Assembly: GCA_900767025.1 (NCBI GenBank)
Contig: CAAFXS010000053.1
Coordinates: 1 to 59,309 of the forward strand
DNA length: 59,309 nt
Reading direction: 5' to 3'
From: Clostridia bacterium
GTDB lineage: Bacteria; Bacillota; Clostridia; Oscillospirales; Acutalibacteraceae
Within the stretch, counting starts at the first letter, position 1. Every line of letters begins with the position of its first letter. Shown here in pieces: positions 1 through 7,984 of this stretch. The notes under the pieces are model-generated. The model was not told the origin of the DNA. It saw nothing but the letters and a program-made list of their open reading frames with translations, and ran no database searches. The position numbers and the translations under genes were made by a program.

Positions 1-102
1 TCTTATTGTTAAGTTTCCTTACTACACCTTGTTAAATTTTTAGCTACATATTTGTGGCTTTATTTATTACACCCTTTTTTATCCTAAAAATTTTTCTTGA
101 CT

Positions 103-273
103 TTATTTAGCAGGGTTATAGTCCTTTGGATAACCTGACCAAAGCGTGCCGTCATTAAAGCATAAGCGTTCCTTTTTCAGCGAGCCGTAAATCATAATAC
201 CTGTTAATCAGTTACCCAAAGGCAAAGCCTCACGCCAATTTTTTGCAGGCTTGTTGTATTTGATAATATGCAT
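103..273 (-). pseudogene. GH95 alpha-L-fucosidase, N-terminal stub with nonsense codon
   Basis: Reading leftwards from an ATG at 273-271, about 56 codons translate to the recognisable N-terminus of a family 95 glycoside hydrolase: a PAKNWREALPLGN block, then GIMIYG, then LWSGYPKDYNPAK. An in-frame TGA at 210-208 replaces the glycine expected after the GN pair (GGA to TGA would be one base change), and the frame ends at 105-103. The rest of a GH95 enzyme (normally about 700-800 residues) is absent; the bases to the left are A/T-rich without further homology that I can see. The ATG overlaps the stop of the preceding gene (TAATG), so it was once translationally coupled to the operon. I infer a dead gene left by deletion. 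Confidence 0.75.
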
Positions 274-2189
274 TACCTTTCTCCGATTTCGTATGTGTTT
301 TTATCCAAATCAATGGTAACCGTTGTGCCGTCGGAATAAGTAGTTTTCTGATGACGGTATGAGCCTAAAAATTCGTGCTTAACCATTTCCTTGTTATATA
401 GCCTTGCCTGTAAATCGCATAGAGGCTTAACACGGGCGATTTCCTTTTTCAGGCTTTCGTCATCAAGAAGCTCTGTATCAGCCGTGCGGTTATCCGTTCC
501 GATTTTGCTTAAGCCTGTGCCGAAGGGGTGTAAATACGGCATACCTGCATATAAAGCACAGTACAAATCACCGTCGTCACCCTTGGGAATACCCCAGTTA
601 TTAAACCAATTCCAGGGCACCATAATGCAGTCGTGGAAAACGAGATTGCCGAGAGGTATCGGAATACCAACCGCCTGACCGTTTTCCTGGGGTCTAAGTG
701 TAAAGGGTCCGTGGTGAACAAGTGCAAGGTGATTTAGAAGCTGCATTGCAGGCTCCTCCGAGGACATAATCATACCCTTATCATTAAGATAATCAAAGCA
801 ATTCGCACGGTGCTTTATGCTCTGTTCTCTTGTGATTTTATGGTCGGGGTTAAAGCACTCGTCACCGTTCATAACAGAAAAAACATCAAGATATGCACCC
901 TGAACATCAATGCCCTGTTCTTCAAGCTCGTTATATGTTTTCTTAACAAATTCAAGCGCCTGTGATGAACAGAGAAATGTATGCTCACCGCCATCCCAAA
1001 TTGAGCAATATGGGTGGGAGCCGTCAATATTTGTTACAGCTTTATCCATATCAAAAACAGGTGAGGAATAATAAAAATCTCTGTACTGGTCGTGGAGTGC
1101 AAAGATATAGCCTAAATCACGGCTGACCTTTGCAAATTCCTTTAAGCCGTCCCAACCGCCTGCACCTTCACAGGGTGGCAAAATATATGGATGATTATTG
1201 TCATAGCCATCCTTGCCCCAACCGTCTGTGTGGATATAGAGCTTATCAAGTCCTAATTCTTTGAGCTTTTTCATCTGTTCGGCACGCTCATAGAAGGTTG
1301 CACACAGCGTTTCGTTTGTACCGTTTTTGTCATAGAACTGTGATTTCTCGTTAATCTTTGAATAGATTTTATGATGAAGAACGGGACAGCCTACAAGCCT
1401 TTCAATATTCTTATTTTTCTTGATTTTATCGTCTATTGAAACAAACTGATTGTTGTCAATAAGATACTGTCTGTAATCCTTTGCAACTGTGTTGTAGTCG
1501 CCGTTTTCGTGGAAAATGAATTTGATTTTTCTTTCGTAAGACAGCTTGCCGAGAGATGACATCCAATGAACGGAATTTATAAAAGCACCGTGTCTGCCGA
1601 AAGCGGAAAACATACATGCGTCATAGGGTGTGTCAACAATGGCAGTAAAGGTATGGCCGTCACACACTCTGCCCCAAACGGGCATATAGCAGTCGCCTGT
1701 GTTGATTTTGCGCAGATAGTGGGCAAAGCCGAAGGTTGATGCAAAATTCTCCTTGTAGCCGTCGGGCATAATAAAGCCCTGCCGCATTGCGTCAATATGG
1801 TAAGACTGCTTGCCCCTTTTCTTTGAATTAAAGGGAGCAGGGAAGTAGACAGCCTGAATATCATAGCCTGTCTCATTTTCTGCTTTTATTGAAAATTCAA
1901 CTGAATTCTTTCCTGTGATTTTGGCAGTTAAAACAAGAGTAAAATCAAGCACCTTGCCGAAAGCAATATAACCCGATAGCCTTGCTACAATTTTATTGTC
2001 ACAATATTCAAATTTTCTTTTAGGAGCAGAATAAAGGGTACGGTAGGTGCTGATATATTTACTGCCCACCTTTTTGCGAATAATTATATACGGCGCTCTG
2101 CCGTCACTTATCCAGGAAAAACCGTTATGTATTACTTCATAATCGCCTGTGAGCTCATTGATTTTGAGTTTTATATTGCTCTTATTCAT
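273..2189 (-). CDS. Unclassified TIM-barrel glycoside-hydrolase-like protein (DUF5696-like)
   Basis: This 638-residue protein has no signal peptide, so it should be cytoplasmic. The first half looks like a beta-sandwich. The second half looks like an alpha/beta barrel, with strand-end motifs of retaining or inverting hydrolases: LYIHTDGWG, GYIFALHDQYRDF, GAYLDVFSVM followed by NGDECFNPDH, and MIMSSEEP. The aspartate of YLDVF and the glutamates of SSEEP are candidate catalytic residues. It resembles, from memory, DUF5696-type proteins and distantly GH101/GH129-type barrels, but I cannot assign a CAZy family. It is the last intact gene of the sugar-acid operon, 2 bases after the amidohydrolase, and was followed by a GH95 gene now broken. 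Activity on an L-fucose/L-galactose-bearing glycan is inference from context. Confidence 0.6.
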   Translation of the reverse strand: MNKSNIKLKINELTGDYEVIHNGFSWISDGRAPYIIIRKKVGSKYISTYRTLYSAPKRKFEYCDNKIVARLSGYIAFGKVLDFTLVLTAKITGKNSVEFSIKAENETGYDIQAVYFPAPFNSKKRGKQSYHIDAMRQGFIMPDGYKENFASTFGFAHYLRKINTGDCYMPVWGRVCDGHTFTAIVDTPYDACMFSAFGRHGAFINSVHWMSSLGKLSYERKIKFIFHENGDYNTVAKDYRQYLIDNNQFVSIDDKIKKNKNIERLVGCPVLHHKIYSKINEKSQFYDKNGTNETLCATFYERAEQMKKLKELGLDKLYIHTDGWGKDGYDNNHPYILPPCEGAGGWDGLKEFAKVSRDLGYIFALHDQYRDFYYSSPVFDMDKAVTNIDGSHPYCSIWDGGEHTFLCSSQALEFVKKTYNELEEQGIDVQGAYLDVFSVMNGDECFNPDHKITREQSIKHRANCFDYLNDKGMIMSSEEPAMQLLNHLALVHHGPFTLRPQENGQAVGIPIPLGNLVFHDCIMVPWNWFNNWGIPKGDDGDLYCALYAGMPYLHPFGTGLSKIGTDNRTADTELLDDESLKKEIARVKPLCDLQARLYNKEMVKHEFLGSYRHQKTTYSDGTTVTIDLDKNTYEIGER

Positions 2190-2191
2190 AA

Positions 2192-3067
2192 TCAGTCCTC
2201 AAGCATATTTTTTATTTTTTTACATTCTGTTAAGTCAGTAAAACCGTAAAAGGCTTTTGCGTTTTCAAAAAGGAATTTTTCCTTTTCGGTTTCTGTTAGG
2301 TCCTTTGTTTTAAGAATAAAATCAAAGCTCATTTTGTATGTGATTTCAACCATGGTGCGTGGGTAATCACTGCCCCACATCAGCTTGTCAATTCCGCAAA
2401 TGTCAATAGCTTCTTTGATTGCTTTTATTGCTGACGGATAAGGATAAAACTCACTGTTAAAAAGCCAGGTAATACCACCGCTTTCAATCATAACATTTTT
2501 GTTTTGTGCGAGTTTGATTTGCTCCTGCCAGCCCTTTCTCGTTACCATACCGAAATGACCGATTGCGATTTTTAAATTAGGATACTGCTTAATCATTTCA
2601 AAGAGAGAGCCTGTTTGAGCATCTCCGTCTGCAAGGTCGATGGAAATAAATTTACCGCTTTTGTCCGCCTGTTCAAATACTTTATAGTGCTTTGTTAAAT
2701 CTTGTGTAGGCAGTCTGCCTGCACAGATTTTTATTCCGTCATAGCCGTCAACATTGAACGGCTTATTTTCCTCATATAGCGAGCAGATTTTCAGCCTGTT
2801 TGGGTATTTTTCTTTGGCGGACAAAAGGTAGGTGTCCTGCTTGCCGTCAATTTCCTCTTGGGTAATAACTGCACCGCTTACACCTGCGTAGTCCATATTT
2901 GCAATAAATCGCTCTGCGGTATTTTCGCCGTCGGTCATAAATGGCGGCATCATTTGGCGGATTTCACCGCCGAAATTGCTTTTACCGTTGCCCACAGAAA
3001 AAACATCTTTGCCGTCAACCTTACCCTTTTGCGTTTTCCACAAATGTGCGTGAGCATCAATAATCAT
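2192..3067 (-). CDS. Amidohydrolase-family protein, candidate sugar lactonase
   Basis: The 291-residue protein is a metal-dependent amidohydrolase (amidohydrolase_2 type TIM barrel). It starts MIIDAHAHLW, the HxH metal motif on strand 1, has IAIGHFGM in the middle (metal histidine) and ends with LMWGSDYPRT, which supplies the conserved aspartate. Members of this superfamily include L-fucono- and L-rhamnono-lactonases, o-pyrocatechuate-type decarboxylases and related enzymes. Its start overlaps the stop of uxaA by four bases (ATGA), so the two are co-translated. In this operon, with an aldose 1-dehydrogenase upstream, the most economical role is hydrolysis of the aldonolactone to the aldonate. 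That assignment is inference; the fold and metal motifs are seen directly. Confidence 0.75.
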   Translation of the reverse strand: MIIDAHAHLWKTQKGKVDGKDVFSVGNGKSNFGGEIRQMMPPFMTDGENTAERFIANMDYAGVSGAVITQEEIDGKQDTYLLSAKEKYPNRLKICSLYEENKPFNVDGYDGIKICAGRLPTQDLTKHYKVFEQADKSGKFISIDLADGDAQTGSLFEMIKQYPNLKIAIGHFGMVTRKGWQEQIKLAQNKNVMIESGGITWLFNSEFYPYPSAIKAIKEAIDICGIDKLMWGSDYPRTMVEITYKMSFDFILKTKDLTETEKEKFLFENAKAFYGFTDLTECKKIKNMLED

Positions 3068-4425
3068 AAGGTTACACCGTCCTTAAATATTGCAATTTCA
3101 CGATATCCATATTGCTCATTTTTTGTTTGTTTGCCGTTTGCAGTTTGAATAATCAAATCAAAAAGAGCGTATTCATTTCCCGATTGAGCATCAAAATCAA
3201 TCCAGTTCTTTTTCCTTTCGGCAATGGCTGAATTTGTTGCAATTTTAATTGTAGGCACAGGTGCTCCGAGAGGAGTTCCTCTGCCTGTTGTAAACAGAAT
3301 AAGATGACAGCTTGCGGCGGTTAAATTAGTAACTGCAACCATATCGTTGCCGGGACCGTTTAAAAGGTTAAGCCCTGATTTTTCGGCAGTATCTCCGTAA
3401 TCAAGCACCGCAGTAACGAGCGCAGTACCGCCCTTTTGAACGCAACCGAGGGACTTTTCCTCAAGTGTAGTTATACCGCCCTCCTTATTGCCGGGAGAGG
3501 GATTTTCACTGACAGGCTGATTGTGAGAAATAAAGTATTCCTTGTAATTATTTATCAAGCTAACAGTATCACCGAACACATTTTCATCAACGCATCTGTT
3601 CATCAGTATCTGCTCTGCGCCGAACATTTCAGGTACTTCCGTTAAAACCGCAGTACCGCCCATTGAAACAAGCCTGTCTGTAATTCTTCCGCAAAGGGGA
3701 TTTGCCGTTATACCCGAAAGACCGTCACTGCCACCGCATTTAAGACCGATTTTCAGCCTTGAAATCGGAACAGATGTGCGTATGTCATTTTCGGCAAGGC
3801 TTTGTAATTCAGTGATAAGCCTTACACCCTCGGTCATTTCGTCATCACAATCCTGACAGTTAAGAAAGCGTATTCTTTCCTCGTCATATTCGCCGAGAGC
3901 TTTTTTAAATTCTGCAATATTGTTGTTTTCACAGCCTAAGCCGAGAACAAGCACACCGCCTGCGTTTGGATGCTTAACAATACCGGAAAGCACCTTTTGT
4001 GTTACCTCTAAATCACCGCCCAGCTGACTGCAGCCGTAGGGGTGAGTAAAGCAAAATGCACCTGTCTTATCTGCAAGGCTTTTTGCAATACTGTTAACAC
4101 AGCCAACAGTGGGCACAATCCAAATATCATTTCTAATTCCTATATCACCGTTTTTGCGTTCATAAGCGTTTATCACGGCAGGCTCGGTGCTTTCGGGATA
4201 TTCAAAATCGGGAGAATAGGAATATTCAAGTGTTCCAGAAAGCGCGGTTTTTAGATTATGGGAATGTATGTGCTCACCCTGCTTTATATCCTCACAGGCA
4301 ACACCTATGGGAAAGCCGTATTTTATAACCTGCTCGCCCTTTTGTATATCCCTGACTGCGTACTTGTGACCGTTATCGAGGCAGACCTTAACATTGTCCT
4401 TATCACTGACTAAGACATACTCCAT
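3064..4425 (-). CDS. uxaA: UxaA-family altronate dehydratase
   Basis: The 453-residue protein matches the UxaA/GarD dehydratase family. It has a short N-terminal SAF-like domain (about residues 1-75, with GEHIHSHN). The catalytic domain contains GIRNDIWIVPTVGCVN, FTHPYGCSQLGGD, LGLGCENNN, and KCGGSDGLSGITANP. The family dehydrates D-altronate to 2-keto-3-deoxy-D-gluconate using iron. The start ATG is preceded by GGGAGG and lies inside the end of uxaB (16-base overlap), so translation is coupled. It is slightly shorter than E. coli UxaA (about 495 residues). Some relatives act on galactarate or other aldonates, but the adjacent UxaB favours altronate. Confidence 0.88.
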   Translation of the reverse strand: MEYVLVSDKDNVKVCLDNGHKYAVRDIQKGEQVIKYGFPIGVACEDIKQGEHIHSHNLKTALSGTLEYSYSPDFEYPESTEPAVINAYERKNGDIGIRNDIWIVPTVGCVNSIAKSLADKTGAFCFTHPYGCSQLGGDLEVTQKVLSGIVKHPNAGGVLVLGLGCENNNIAEFKKALGEYDEERIRFLNCQDCDDEMTEGVRLITELQSLAENDIRTSVPISRLKIGLKCGGSDGLSGITANPLCGRITDRLVSMGGTAVLTEVPEMFGAEQILMNRCVDENVFGDTVSLINNYKEYFISHNQPVSENPSPGNKEGGITTLEEKSLGCVQKGGTALVTAVLDYGDTAEKSGLNLLNGPGNDMVAVTNLTAASCHLILFTTGRGTPLGAPVPTIKIATNSAIAERKKNWIDFDAQSGNEYALFDLIIQTANGKQTKNEQYGYREIAIFKDGVTL

Positions 4426-5732
4426 CTGATTGCCTCCCTTATACCGTCACGGTGTATTTTTTCAAGGCTTTCACTGACCATGTCAAGCATAATGCTTAAA
4501 TCCTGTCCCCATAAATCTGAATTTGACAGGATATTTTTTATGTCATTATTCTTGATATAATCAACTGCCGTTTTATCGTCCGTAACCTCATTCGTTTTGT
4601 AATACTCAATAAGGCAGGCAAGTGAAAAGGCAAGTGGCTTTGGTATAATATTTTCACTTAAATAATCATTAATTGTCGGCAAAACCCTTGCGGTAAATTT
4701 GCTGACGGAATTAAGCGAAATTGATTTCCACAAATGCCTGATATACGGATTCGCAAAACGCTCCAGCACTGCTTTTGCAAATTGCTTGTTATCATTGGTA
4801 TCGTCAAACATAGGCAATATGTAATCAAAAAGGCAGGTGCCCAGAAAAGCGTTTAACTGCTTATCCTTTAGGCTTTCGCCCACTGCTTCAACGCCGCACA
4901 AAAGCGACGGAAAAACCAGCGAGGTATGAGAGCCGTTGAGGATACGCACCTTCATTTTTTTATACGGTGCAACATTATCTGTCCATATAACATTAAAGCC
5001 TGCCTTTTGCAAGGGCAGTTCATCTTCAAAATTGCCCTCGATTACCCAAAGGTGATACGGCTCCGCCGTGTCAAGCAGCTCGTCACGGTAGCCGATTTCA
5101 TCAAAAATTTGCTCTGCCTCATCCTTTGGATAGCCTGTTACAATTCGGTCAACAAGAGTGTTGCAAAATGTGTTTTCATTTTTTACCCACTCGATAAAAT
5201 CATTGCCGAGTTGCCATTTTTCAGCATATTTAAGAACGCATTTTTCAAGCTCCTTGCCGTTATTATCAATAAGCTCGCAGGCAAGGATAACAAAACCCTT
5301 AAGACCGCTTTTGTATCTTTCATAGAGAAATTGTGTCAGCTTTGCAGGAAATGAGCCTGCAGGCTTATCCGTTAATTTGCAAGCGTCATCAAAGCAAATG
5401 CCCGCCTCGGTGGTGTTTGAAATGATGAAACGCAAATCGGGATTTTTTGCAAGGGATAAAAAGCCGTCAAAATCCTCATAAGGATTTATTGCACGGCTGA
5501 TTGAATTAATTTCTGTTCTTTCGCATACCTCGTTGCCGTTTTCAATACCTCTTAAAATAAGATTGTATCTGCCGTTTTGAGCGTTTATTTTATCAACGGA
5601 TTTTGAATTTGTGGGGGATACAACGATAATCTTGCCATCATACAAGCCTTGCTTGTTGAGAGCATCAATGAAATAATCCGCAAAGCCACGGAGAAAATTA
5701 CCTGTACCGAATTGTAAAATGGTTTCTTTCAT
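4410..5732 (-). CDS. uxaB: Tagaturonate reductase (UxaB-like mannitol dehydrogenase family)
   Basis: A 440-residue member of the polyol-specific long-chain dehydrogenase/mannitol dehydrogenase family. The N-terminal Rossmann motif is QFGTGNFLRGF (residues 7-17). The catalytic lysine region is KMKVRILNGSHTSL, which lies in the C-terminal all-helical domain. UxaB enzymes reduce D-tagaturonate to D-altronate with NADH; the sister enzyme UxuB acts on fructuronate. Gene order directly before uxaA supports UxaB, since altronate is the UxaA substrate. It follows the LgoD-like dehydrogenase by two bases. No hexuronate isomerase (UxaC) is present, so tagaturonate must come from another source; the preceding dehydrogenase would supply it. 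Confidence 0.85.
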   Translation of the reverse strand: MKETILQFGTGNFLRGFADYFIDALNKQGLYDGKIIVVSPTNSKSVDKINAQNGRYNLILRGIENGNEVCERTEINSISRAINPYEDFDGFLSLAKNPDLRFIISNTTEAGICFDDACKLTDKPAGSFPAKLTQFLYERYKSGLKGFVILACELIDNNGKELEKCVLKYAEKWQLGNDFIEWVKNENTFCNTLVDRIVTGYPKDEAEQIFDEIGYRDELLDTAEPYHLWVIEGNFEDELPLQKAGFNVIWTDNVAPYKKMKVRILNGSHTSLVFPSLLCGVEAVGESLKDKQLNAFLGTCLFDYILPMFDDTNDNKQFAKAVLERFANPYIRHLWKSISLNSVSKFTARVLPTINDYLSENIIPKPLAFSLACLIEYYKTNEVTDDKTAVDYIKNNDIKNILSNSDLWGQDLSIMLDMVSESLEKIHRDGIREAIRWSMS

Positions 5733-5734
5733 AA

Positions 5735-6757
5735 TTAAGCCTCAAATTTGATTAATAGTTTAGCAAGTGTTCCGTCGTTATGCGCAAGTGCCTCAAAGGC
5801 ATCCTTTGCATTGCAAACATCATAAACACCGCTTACCATTTTTATTATATCAGCCTTTCCTGATTTTACAAGGTCAATGAGCTCTTCAAAATCCTTTGTA
5901 AATGCGTTACGGCTGCCGAAAATGTTAAGCTCTTTCTTCAAAATAACAGAGTGAACAAAGGTGGTTTCTCGCTTGCCGTTGCCGATAAGAATTATATTTG
6001 CACCGTGTGCCGCCTCATCAATACAGCTTAAAAAGGTTTCCGGTGCTCCACAGGCCTCAACGCAAACATCAAAGCCGTTGCCGTCAGTAAATTTCTCGCA
6101 GGCGGTATGCAAATCTGTATTTTTAACATTAATTACGCAGTCTGCACCGAACTCTTTAGCAAGGTCAAGTCGGCTTTCAAGCATATCGGCAATAAGCACT
6201 TTTGCACCCATTGACTTTGCCTTAATCAGTGCGAAAAGTCCGATAGGCCCTGCACCCATAATCAAAAGATTATCACCACTTTTAACCTCTGCCCTTGAAA
6301 GTGCGTGACAGCTTATTGAAAATGGCTCAATCAGTGCAAGCTCCTTTGCAGAAAGCCCTTTTCCGTCAATAATTCTTTCAACAGGCATTGTGATATATTC
6401 CTGAAAGCTTCCGTCACGCTGAACACCCATTGTTTGATTATCGTGGCAGGCGTTGACTATTCCACGCTTGCAGGCGTAACATTCACCGCAGTTAAAATAC
6501 GGATTGCAGGTAACTATATCTCCTGCCTTTAAGCCTTTGTCATTTTCGGGGATTTCAACAATCTGTGCCGAAAATTCGTGGCCGGGGATTCTTGGATATG
6601 TAGTAAAGGGCTGATTGCCTGTGTATGATGCCACATCTGCACCGCAGATACCGCAGTAAAGCACCTTTAAAAGTGCTTCGCCCTTTTCTGCCTTTGGCAT
6701 TTCCTTTTCGATAATTTTTATTTCATTCGGTTGTGTAATCTGAATTGCTTTCATCAT
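5735..6757 (-). CDS. Zinc-dependent alcohol dehydrogenase, LgoD/L-galactonate 5-dehydrogenase-like
   Basis: A 340-residue medium-chain dehydrogenase. It shows the catalytic zinc motifs CGICGAD and GHE (PGHEFSAQIV), the structural zinc cysteines in NCGECYACKRGIVNAC, and the nucleotide motif MGAGPIGLFAL. The family (COG1063) includes sorbitol, threonine and L-galactonate 5-dehydrogenases (E. coli LgoD/YjjN). Placement between an aldose dehydrogenase and UxaB-UxaA fits oxidation of L-galactonate at C5 to D-tagaturonate. The ribosome site AGGAAAA precedes two tandem ATGs; the second may be the real start. Its start overlaps the stop of the aldose dehydrogenase by four bases. Substrate is inferred from context; dehydrogenase identity is clear. 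Confidence 0.82.
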   Translation of the reverse strand: MMKAIQITQPNEIKIIEKEMPKAEKGEALLKVLYCGICGADVASYTGNQPFTTYPRIPGHEFSAQIVEIPENDKGLKAGDIVTCNPYFNCGECYACKRGIVNACHDNQTMGVQRDGSFQEYITMPVERIIDGKGLSAKELALIEPFSISCHALSRAEVKSGDNLLIMGAGPIGLFALIKAKSMGAKVLIADMLESRLDLAKEFGADCVINVKNTDLHTACEKFTDGNGFDVCVEACGAPETFLSCIDEAAHGANIILIGNGKRETTFVHSVILKKELNIFGSRNAFTKDFEELIDLVKSGKADIIKMVSGVYDVCNAKDAFEALAHNDGTLAKLLIKFEA

Positions 6758-7959
6758 TTTTCCTCGTCAATATATTTTTTGTTCCAAATAACCGCAGTTT
6801 TCAGCGGTGCACCCTTGGAATAGATTTTGTTTTCGTATGCGTCAATAGGATTATTTGTGAATTCATCCTTGTCAATCAGCTCAACAAGGCGGTCAAATTT
6901 ACTTTCACATAGCAGTTTAATTGCCGTTTCCATATGCTTTTGTGTAAAGTTAATTGATGCTAAAATAACCTGATTTTTAAAGCCGAAGGGCATTGTGTTG
7001 TAGGTCACCTTAGGACCTAAAGAAAAGCTGTTATAAATTCCGTTACAGCCAAGAACATTTTGCTCAAAGGCTATGCGGTGCTCAATTTCCGTTCCGCTTG
7101 TGCCGATAAACACGGTAGCCGTACCGCCGATTTTGTCTATTATTGCCTTGGCAGTTTCCTGTTCGGTTAAGCCATTAGTTGAAAGATAATCGCAATGCAG
7201 TTCATTTTTTACAAACTGCGCCTTTGCACTGCTTTCATCACTGCGGGCAACGAAAAGAATATTTGCGTCCTTTTGATTTCTGCGAATTTGGTCGCCGATA
7301 AATAGTCCTGTTGTGCCTAAACCGAAAATAACAACACGGTCAAAGGTGCTTTTTACTGCCAATTTTCTTGCAGTTGTTTCGTCGCATTTGCATCTTGCAA
7401 GCTCAACACGGAAATTTTGCGCCTCGCCGATGTCACACATACGCTCATACTGAAATACCGCACAGGCATAGGGGTCGGAAAAAACAAGCCTTTTTGCAAG
7501 TGATAACGGCAGTTTTGTTAAGCCCTCGTACTCCCTCGGCAAATGCAAAAGCATATCGGGATTGAAATATCCCTTATCACAGAAAATTCCGTCTGCACCG
7601 TCACAGCCGTATTCAAAATATGTTTCCTCCTCGGTAAAGCGAGTAGGGTCGAAGCTGTCACCGCCGCGAATTAAAACAATGGCAAAGCGGTTTTCACCGG
7701 GTACCCACACAACACCCTCGTGGCCGTTGATAAGCCTTGTCTGCCCCTCGGGGAATTTCTTATAAAGGAGTCCCTGTCTGCCCATTTTCATCAGCTCAAA
7801 ATCCGTTCCGCAAAAGCCGCAGAAAACAGGAATAGCCTCAACGCCCGCCTTTTTCTCCTCACCTCTTAAACGCTGACGGGGAGGATTTATCAAATTAATT
7901 TCGCCGTACCTTAACGGCTCTTTTTCATCATTTACAAAATATGTACCGTATGCTTTCAC
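6754..7959 (-). CDS. MDR-family aldose 1-dehydrogenase
   Basis: The protein resembles glucose/galactose 1-dehydrogenases of the medium-chain family. It has FCGFCGTDFELMKMGRQG (zinc cysteine plus the GTD element typical of this group), a NGHEG zinc motif, EYGCDGADGIFCDKGYF, and the nucleotide-binding GLGTTGLFIG. I place the start at GTG 7959: an AGAGG box lies seven bases upstream and the protein then begins MKAYGTYF as expected. A longer frame begins with TTG at 7992 inside the end of the preceding GH29 gene and lacks a ribosome site. This gives 401 residues. As the first sugar-acid gene after the two GH29 enzymes, it probably oxidises a released sugar at C1 to a lactone. L-galactose or L-fucose are the leading candidates. 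Confidence 0.75.
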   Translation of the reverse strand: MKAYGTYFVNDEKEPLRYGEINLINPPRQRLRGEEKKAGVEAIPVFCGFCGTDFELMKMGRQGLLYKKFPEGQTRLINGHEGVVWVPGENRFAIVLIRGGDSFDPTRFTEEETYFEYGCDGADGIFCDKGYFNPDMLLHLPREYEGLTKLPLSLAKRLVFSDPYACAVFQYERMCDIGEAQNFRVELARCKCDETTARKLAVKSTFDRVVIFGLGTTGLFIGDQIRRNQKDANILFVARSDESSAKAQFVKNELHCDYLSTNGLTEQETAKAIIDKIGGTATVFIGTSGTEIEHRIAFEQNVLGCNGIYNSFSLGPKVTYNTMPFGFKNQVILASINFTQKHMETAIKLLCESKFDRLVELIDKDEFTNNPIDAYENKIYSKGAPLKTAVIWNKKYIDEEK

Positions 7960-7984
7960 GACTTCACCTCTAAATTGTAATATA

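Noticed and set aside
97..122. Possible plus-strand promoter (TTGACT...TATAGT) near the left end
   Set aside because: The spacer is only 14 bases and no plus-strand gene follows.
2192..7959. Assignment of the sugar-acid genes to pectin (galacturonate) catabolism
   Set aside because: There is no UxaC isomerase, pectinase or hexuronide-specific hydrolase in the operon, while an aldose 1-dehydrogenase and a lactonase-like protein are present; these fit a neutral sugar entering by oxidation.
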